Positions 5,598-8,969 of a DNA stretch of 8,969 nt are shown in pieces; the first letter of the stretch is position 1, and every line of letters begins with the position of its first letter. Below the pieces are notes generated by a model. That model was not told the DNA's origin and searched no databases. It saw only the letters and a list, made by a program, of their open reading frames with translations. The stretch is from an uncultured Anaerolineaceae bacterium (lineage in GTDB: Bacteria > Chloroflexota > Anaerolineae > Anaerolineales > Anaerolineaceae). The translations under genes and the position numbers were made by a program. The DNA lies in NCBI GenBank assembly GCA_937907495.1, contig CALESS010000496.1, forward strand, positions 1 through 8,969, in the 5' to 3' direction.

Positions 5598-7556
5598 ATG
5601 AAGATCAGAACCATCCGCAAAGTCATCCTGGGGGTTGCGCTCATCACCGCCCTCGCCATGCCACCGCTCCTGCCCGCAGCAGCCAGCAGCCGCCTGCCGG
5701 TCTCTCCAAAGGTTGGTACACAGGCAGAAGTCTGGGTGGATGATGATTACAATGCCGGTAGTGCTGGCGGGCACAGCTGGGGAGTAAATGCCTTTGCCAC
5801 CATCCAGGAGGGGTTGGATGCAGCCAGTGAAGGGGGGACCGTGTACGTTGGCCCCGGCAATTACCGGGAAGAAGTAAATATTTACTACACCGTTCATCTG
5901 GTGGGCGACCCCGGCGATTCCGCCCCCGGCCCCGGAGCCAATGCCCCCACCATCGGCGGCTGCCCGGATGGGGTCCAATATTGCAGCGGTGTTAAATTCA
6001 TGGCCCCTGCCAATGGAACGATCATCGAGGGTTTTATCGTCCGCGACCACCCTCGATCCGGTGGAAATACTCCATTGGGTGGGTTCGGAATATTCAGCAA
6101 AAACGAATTTAGTGCCCCGGTAGCGGATATCACCATCAATGACAACCTGTTCATTGACAATCGCTGGGAATCCATCATGTTCTTCAGCACCGGGGGAAAT
6201 CCGGCAGAGTATTTCACCAACGTCGCAGCGCTTAACAACCGGGTGGAAAACACAGCCGCAGTCACCTCCTGGGTGGGGATTGAGTGTACCAACTGCCGCA
6301 ACTCGCTGATCGCCGGCAACGTCATCGAAGGCCGGGTGGAAAAAGGCATTTGGATTGCGTGCGAGTCAACAGGCCCGTTGAATCCTACTTTCACCAACGG
6401 CATGGGGGTACTGGTCACTGGTAATACGGTGAACGGCGCCATCACCGCGGCCGTGGAAGTGGAAAGTTTTGATACCAATGCAGGCCCTAACGCTCCAATT
6501 TTGACCGGGGTGACGGTTACCGCCAACACCTTCAACCGCACCAGTTCCACCGGCACGCAGGGAAAATATCTCATCTATATCCACCGCGACGGAGTTGGCG
6601 GTCCCGGCAACGGCATAATCCATAACATCACCATTTCAAACAATCAAATGGATCACTCCTACGCTGCTTTTGCCGCCATTTATGCCACCGTGGCAGATCA
6701 GCTCACCATCAGCGGCAATACGCTGACCACGACCGCCACACTCTGGGAACAAGACCAAGGCGCTGCCATCCTGCTCTACAACAATGACCTCTCCAATCTC
6801 ATTCGCGGGAATCACATCCACATCGCCAACTTCGGCTCTATCCCCACAGATGGCATTGCCCTCGCCTATACCGACCAGGTTCCAGGCGCCGCCGGGAGTT
6901 TTACCATCTCCGAGAATACCATCACATCCGATACGGCTTTCGGGGCGGCGGGCATTCACCTGCGTTTGTACTTCACCGGCAGCCCCGGCGAGTCGGTCAG
7001 CATTTCCAACAACCGCATTGCCGGCTTTGGCAACAGTCTGAAATTTGAAAACACCTCGGATGCCCATACGTTCACCATCCGGGGCAACGCCTTCGCCAAT
7101 AATCCCGGCGGGGTGTCCTCCATCCTCGCCGCGCCGCTAACGCTGGAAAACAACTGGTGGGGCTGCAACGCCGGCCCCAACCAAACAGGGTGCGACCCAA
7201 CCAGCGGGCTGCTGGATGCCGACCCGTGGCTGGTGTTGTCGCTCCAGCCGGCGCTCTCCCAAATTGCTCCTTCCGCCAGCCAGGCCTTCACCGCTTCCCT
7301 GCTCACCAATTCCAATGGCGCGGATGTCACCGCCCTGGGCATCAACTTCCCCTCCACGCTGGCGGCCTTCAGCGCCTCCCTGGGGGTGTTTTCTCCTGCC
7401 TCCAGCCTGCTGGCGAATGCCGCCGCTGCCGCCAGCTATAGCGCCCCGGCAATCCCCGGCGTGGAACAGGTTTGCACGGCGGTGGATAACCAGCAAATCT
7501 GCCAGGGGATGTTTGTAGCCGGGCACCTGGTTTTCCTGCCGACCGTTTTACGCTAG
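5598..7556 (+). CDS. Secreted parallel beta-helix repeat protein ending in FLPTVLR
   Basis: This 652-residue protein begins with a signal peptide: basic MKIRTIRK, a hydrophobic stretch, and a likely cleavage after AAA at 27-29. A VWVDDDYN...FATIQEGLDAASEGGTVYV segment (45-74) follows, the typical entry strand of right-handed beta-helix (pectate-lyase-fold) proteins. About ten helix rungs then recur with the N-x-[IVF] turn signature, for example ITINDNLF (178), ITISNNQM (344), LTISGNTL (369), FTISENTI (435), VSISNNRI (467) and FTIRGNAF (492). The helix is capped by ENNWWGCN (517-524). A C-terminal Ig-like, Ala/Ser-rich region (about 543-640) follows, and the protein ends VFLPTVLR. Nine cysteines are present, including an ECTNC motif. 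The start at 5598 is chosen for its ribosome site and signal peptide; an in-frame ATG at 5547 lies upstream of the -10 box. Such folds occur in polysaccharide lyases and in adhesins. No catalytic residues can be assigned, so the substrate is unknown. Confidence 0.85.
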   Translation: MKIRTIRKVILGVALITALAMPPLLPAAASSRLPVSPKVGTQAEVWVDDDYNAGSAGGHSWGVNAFATIQEGLDAASEGGTVYVGPGNYREEVNIYYTVHLVGDPGDSAPGPGANAPTIGGCPDGVQYCSGVKFMAPANGTIIEGFIVRDHPRSGGNTPLGGFGIFSKNEFSAPVADITINDNLFIDNRWESIMFFSTGGNPAEYFTNVAALNNRVENTAAVTSWVGIECTNCRNSLIAGNVIEGRVEKGIWIACESTGPLNPTFTNGMGVLVTGNTVNGAITAAVEVESFDTNAGPNAPILTGVTVTANTFNRTSSTGTQGKYLIYIHRDGVGGPGNGIIHNITISNNQMDHSYAAFAAIYATVADQLTISGNTLTTTATLWEQDQGAAILLYNNDLSNLIRGNHIHIANFGSIPTDGIALAYTDQVPGAAGSFTISENTITSDTAFGAAGIHLRLYFTGSPGESVSISNNRIAGFGNSLKFENTSDAHTFTIRGNAFANNPGGVSSILAAPLTLENNWWGCNAGPNQTGCDPTSGLLDADPWLVLSLQPALSQIAPSASQAFTASLLTNSNGADVTALGINFPSTLAAFSASLGVFSPASSLLANAAAAASYSAPAIPGVEQVCTAVDNQQICQGMFVAGHLVFLPTVLR

Positions 7557-7600
7557 CTTTCCGCCAGAGCCGTACTTCCGCTGCCCGGCCTGTGAAAACA

Positions 7601-7629
7601 TTGACAATAGACAATTTGTTCTATACAAT
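7601..7629 (+). promoter_or_regulatory. near-consensus promoter of the LuxR-type gene with dyad in the spacer
   Basis: TTGACA (7601-7606) and TACAAT (7624-7629) are exactly 17 bp apart, the best promoter in the window. The spacer is filled by a partial dyad, ATAGA (7607-7611) with TCTAT (7620-7624). GACAAT also occurs twice (7603-7608 and 7610-7615). The predicted start falls at about 7636, on the GTG start codon itself. Confidence 0.85.
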
Positions 7630-7635
7630 GAATGT

Positions 7636-8037
7636 GTGAACGGGTTTGAGAGGATTTGGCGGGACCTAAAACGGTACTTTCATCGCAAGCGGATTTTTGC
7701 GATGGATGTCGAATCCTTTGCCACATTGGAGCGGATTGCAAAACGCCAGGAGCGCTCTCCGGCAGAAGTTGCTTCGCGTCTCGTTGAACAGGCGGCATAC
7801 GAACAGACCGTTCAATCCTGGGCCATGCAGTGTTGGGATCAACTCTCCCCACGCCAGAAACAAATTGCGGCCTACGTTTGTCGGGGGGATACCACCCGTC
7901 AGATCGCCAGTCAGTTGGGCATCTCGGCCACGACCGTAAAATCCCATATCGAAATCACCCTGCGCAAGTTCGGCCTAAACCGCCGGACAGACCTCCGTCA
8001 AATGCTGGCGGGTTGGGATTTAAGCGGCTACCTGTAG
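7636..8037 (+). CDS. Small LuxR/FixJ-type HTH transcriptional regulator, probably leaderless
   Basis: The protein has 133 residues if read from GTG 7636. The C-terminal half (about 69-124) is a clear LuxR-type helix-turn-helix: LSPRQKQIAAYVCRG, then TRQIASQLGISATTVKSHI with the recognition helix, then the dimerisation helix ending RTDLRQML. The N-terminal part has no receiver or ligand domain. Residues 24-55 (for example FATLERIAKRQERSPAEVA) look like a ribbon-helix-helix-like or short helical module that may aid dimerisation. The start is uncertain. GTG 7636 sits 7 nt after the -10 box and would be leaderless; the alternative ATG 7702 gives 111 residues with a poor ribosome site. The basic first 22 residues resemble what I recall of related Chloroflexota proteins, which favours the longer form. 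It may regulate its own promoter or the RecA-like gene that follows 119 bp downstream. Confidence 0.85.
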   Translation: MNGFERIWRDLKRYFHRKRIFAMDVESFATLERIAKRQERSPAEVASRLVEQAAYEQTVQSWAMQCWDQLSPRQKQIAAYVCRGDTTRQIASQLGISATTVKSHIEITLRKFGLNRRTDLRQMLAGWDLSGYL

Positions 8038-8069
8038 GCTGCTCTCCCCACAAGACCCCCAGCCGTGGC

Positions 8070-8084
8070 TCCTCCTTGGGAGGA
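8070..8084. repeat. short perfect hairpin after the LuxR-type gene
   Basis: TCCTCC and GGAGGA pair perfectly around a TTG loop, 33 bp after the stop codon. It lacks a T-tract, so it is not a canonical terminator. It could stabilise the mRNA 3' end, or act as a pause or protein-binding site. Confidence 0.4.
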
Positions 8085-8094
8085 TACCCGCAGA

Positions 8095-8112
8095 CCCTCC
8101 CAAAACCCTCCC
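8095..8112 (-). other. G-quadruplex motif upstream of the RecA-like gene
   Basis: The minus strand reads GGGAGGGTTTTGGGAGGG: four G3 tracts with loops of 1, 4 and 1 nt, fitting the standard G-quadruplex pattern with very short loops. A further GGG lies 6 bases beyond. The plus strand is the matching C-rich strand and could form an i-motif. It sits 9 bp before a candidate -35 of the next gene. Confidence 0.6.
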
Positions 8113-8121
8113 GAGAGAGGA

Positions 8122-8150
8122 TTTTCAAACCAGCCAAAATCTGACATGAT
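8122..8150 (+). promoter_or_regulatory. weak candidate promoter for the RecA-like gene
   Basis: TTTTCA (8122-8127) and CATGAT (8145-8150) are 17 bp apart, each matching 4 of 6 consensus positions. Initiation would fall on the ATG at 8157, giving a leaderless message, consistent with the absence of a Shine-Dalgarno there. Read-through from the LuxR-type gene is an equally good explanation. Confidence 0.25.
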
Positions 8151-8156
8151 AAACGC

Positions 8157-8702
8157 ATGGATACCATCACGCTGCCGGATCGCGATCAGCTTTATGTCAT
8201 TGTGGGTGGAAGGCAAGTTACTTCCAAGCTGCTGAACCTGGCTGCCCGCCTGGCCCTCCGGGGTCCCCTCTTCATCCTGGATTGCGGTAATCTCGCCAAC
8301 CCCTACCCCCTGGCGCGCGAACTGCGCCGAATAACCCGCGATCCGGTGGCTGCGCTCCAGCGGATTCAAGTGGCCCGGGCTTTCACCTGCTACCAGGTGG
8401 TTACGCTGCTGCAGGAAGTCTCCGAGCGACGGGTTCAATCGCCGGTCCTTATTTTTGATTTGTTGTCAACCTTCTACGATGAAAGCGTCCCCTACCGGGA
8501 AGGCCTGCGCCTGTTGGAGCAATCGCTGGATTGCATCCGTGGTCTCCACAGCCGCGTCTCCCAGGCGGTCAGTGTCCGGCCGCCGCCCGGCGAATTTCCA
8601 GAACGCCGGGCCTTCCTCCAAGAGGTCTGCAACCTTGCGGACGTGCTATGGGTGGAAGAGGCGCCGGCAGAAATCACCCCCCAGCAATTAGCCTTTTTTT
8701 AG
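8157..8702 (+). CDS. RecA/RadA-fold protein with degenerate Walker A
   Basis: This 181-residue protein has the outline of a minimal RecA/Rad51 core. A first strand LYVIVGG leads to a loop GRQVTSKL (18-25) where the Walker A should be. A second strand FILDCGN (39-45) is followed by the Rad51-like segment VARAFTCYQVV (72-82). The Walker B-like strand is VLIFDLLSTFYDE (97-109) with D101, and a late strand ADVLWVEE (161-168) completes the core. K24 of Walker A is kept, but the preceding Gly is Ser and the following Ser/Thr is Leu, so ATP hydrolysis is doubtful. It is shorter than RadA or RecA and has no zinc finger or Lon-like domain. No Shine-Dalgarno precedes the ATG. The stop TAG overlaps the AGGAGG of the next gene, so the two are coupled. 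By analogy with ImuA-like RecA relatives it may be a structural partner in DNA repair or synthesis; this is inference. Confidence 0.75.
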   Translation: MDTITLPDRDQLYVIVGGRQVTSKLLNLAARLALRGPLFILDCGNLANPYPLARELRRITRDPVAALQRIQVARAFTCYQVVTLLQEVSERRVQSPVLIFDLLSTFYDESVPYREGLRLLEQSLDCIRGLHSRVSQAVSVRPPPGEFPERRAFLQEVCNLADVLWVEEAPAEITPQQLAFF

Positions 8703-8706
8703 GAGG
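8701..8706 (+). promoter_or_regulatory. strong Shine-Dalgarno overlapping the stop of the RecA-like gene
   Basis: A perfect AGGAGG begins inside the TAG stop (8700-8702) of the preceding gene and is 3 nt before the ATG at 8710. It implies translational coupling and fixes the start of the last gene. Confidence 0.85.
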
Positions 8707-8709
8707 ATC

Positions 8710-8969
8710 ATGGGCCGCACTGCATTATCCATCACCCAATCACTGAACGAGGAGCAGGCCGCATTTGGCCGTTTCCGGCGGGCGTTGAGGCGCTCTGACC
8801 AGCTTGCCCTGGATGAATTGTTTGTGGCAGCCCGCCAACATCTGGCGGCTGCAGCCTATGCCGCCAACCTGCTGCCGATGGAAACCTTTCTCCTGGCCAT
8901 GCTGCTTGAGGAGCATAAAGAGGTGATCCGCTTACGCCACCAGTTGGAGGCGCTGACCCAACGTCTGCC
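8710..8969 (+). CDS. Small helical protein of unknown function, 3' end outside the window
   Basis: An open frame of 86 codons starts at ATG 8710 behind a perfect AGGAGG and is still open at the window edge. The visible part begins MGRTALSITQSLNEEQ. It is rich in Ala, Leu, Arg and Glu with no Pro except in LLPMETF, so it should be almost wholly alpha-helical. The last stretch, from about residue 68 (EEHKEVIRLRHQLEALTQRL), has heptad-like spacing and may form a coiled coil. There is no signal peptide, membrane segment or catalytic motif. I do not recognise a named family. The 7-bp gap to the RecA-like gene says the two products are made together and probably act together. Confidence 0.75.
   Translation, partial: MGRTALSITQSLNEEQAAFGRFRRALRRSDQLALDELFVAARQHLAAAAYAANLLPMETFLLAMLLEEHKEVIRLRHQLEALTQRL

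Noticed and set aside
8070..8084. Hairpin as a rho-independent terminator of the LuxR-type gene
   Set aside because: There is no T-tract after the stem on either strand; only the dcd terminator meets the full criteria.
1..8969. CRISPR array, insertion sequence, or integrated element at the tRNA
   Set aside because: No regularly spaced repeats, transposase or integrase motif, or duplicated tRNA 3' end is seen. The tRNA 3' end is outside the window, so an att site there cannot be tested.

Overview
The window reads as a bacterial chromosome segment of moderately high GC, most likely from Chloroflexota (Anaerolineae-like). This is inferred from protein style: a short LuxR-type regulator with a DNA-binding-like N-terminus, a RecA/RadA-like protein with a decayed Walker A, a secreted beta-helix protein ending in FLPTVLR, and a fused formiminotransferase-cyclodeaminase. 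No 16S rRNA or other taxonomic marker is present, so the assignment is tentative.

Left part (1-3134, all minus strand): the 5' 53 nt of a tRNA-Glu(TTC) gene cut by the window edge, with its own strong sigma70-like promoter. Upstream of it is a probable two-gene operon. It starts at 3134 with an SRAP/YedK-HMCES protein (abasic-site crosslinking) and continues 9 bp later with a 784-residue soluble hybrid histidine kinase (PAS-like, HisKA, HATPase, pseudo-receiver, receiver, HPt). No terminator separates the kinase from the tRNA.

Middle (3135-5476): a 183-bp divergent intergenic region rich in G-tracts and short repeats, then a plus-strand operon of bifunctional formimidoyltransferase-cyclodeaminase and dCTP deaminase. 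The operon is closed by a textbook intrinsic terminator. Both products plausibly feed thymidylate synthesis, one from the folate one-carbon side and the other from the dUMP side.

Right part (5477-8969, plus strand): a promoter with an upstream dyad drives a 652-residue exported parallel beta-helix protein. A near-consensus promoter (TTGACA-17-TACAAT) then drives a small LuxR-type regulator that appears to be leaderless. After an intergenic G-quadruplex motif come a RecA-fold protein without an intact Walker A and, coupled to it through an overlapping stop/Shine-Dalgarno, a small helical protein that runs off the window. This last group is the best candidate for an undescribed system. By analogy with ImuA-type RecA relatives it may be part of a DNA repair or polymerase-accessory operon whose other members lie beyond the edge.
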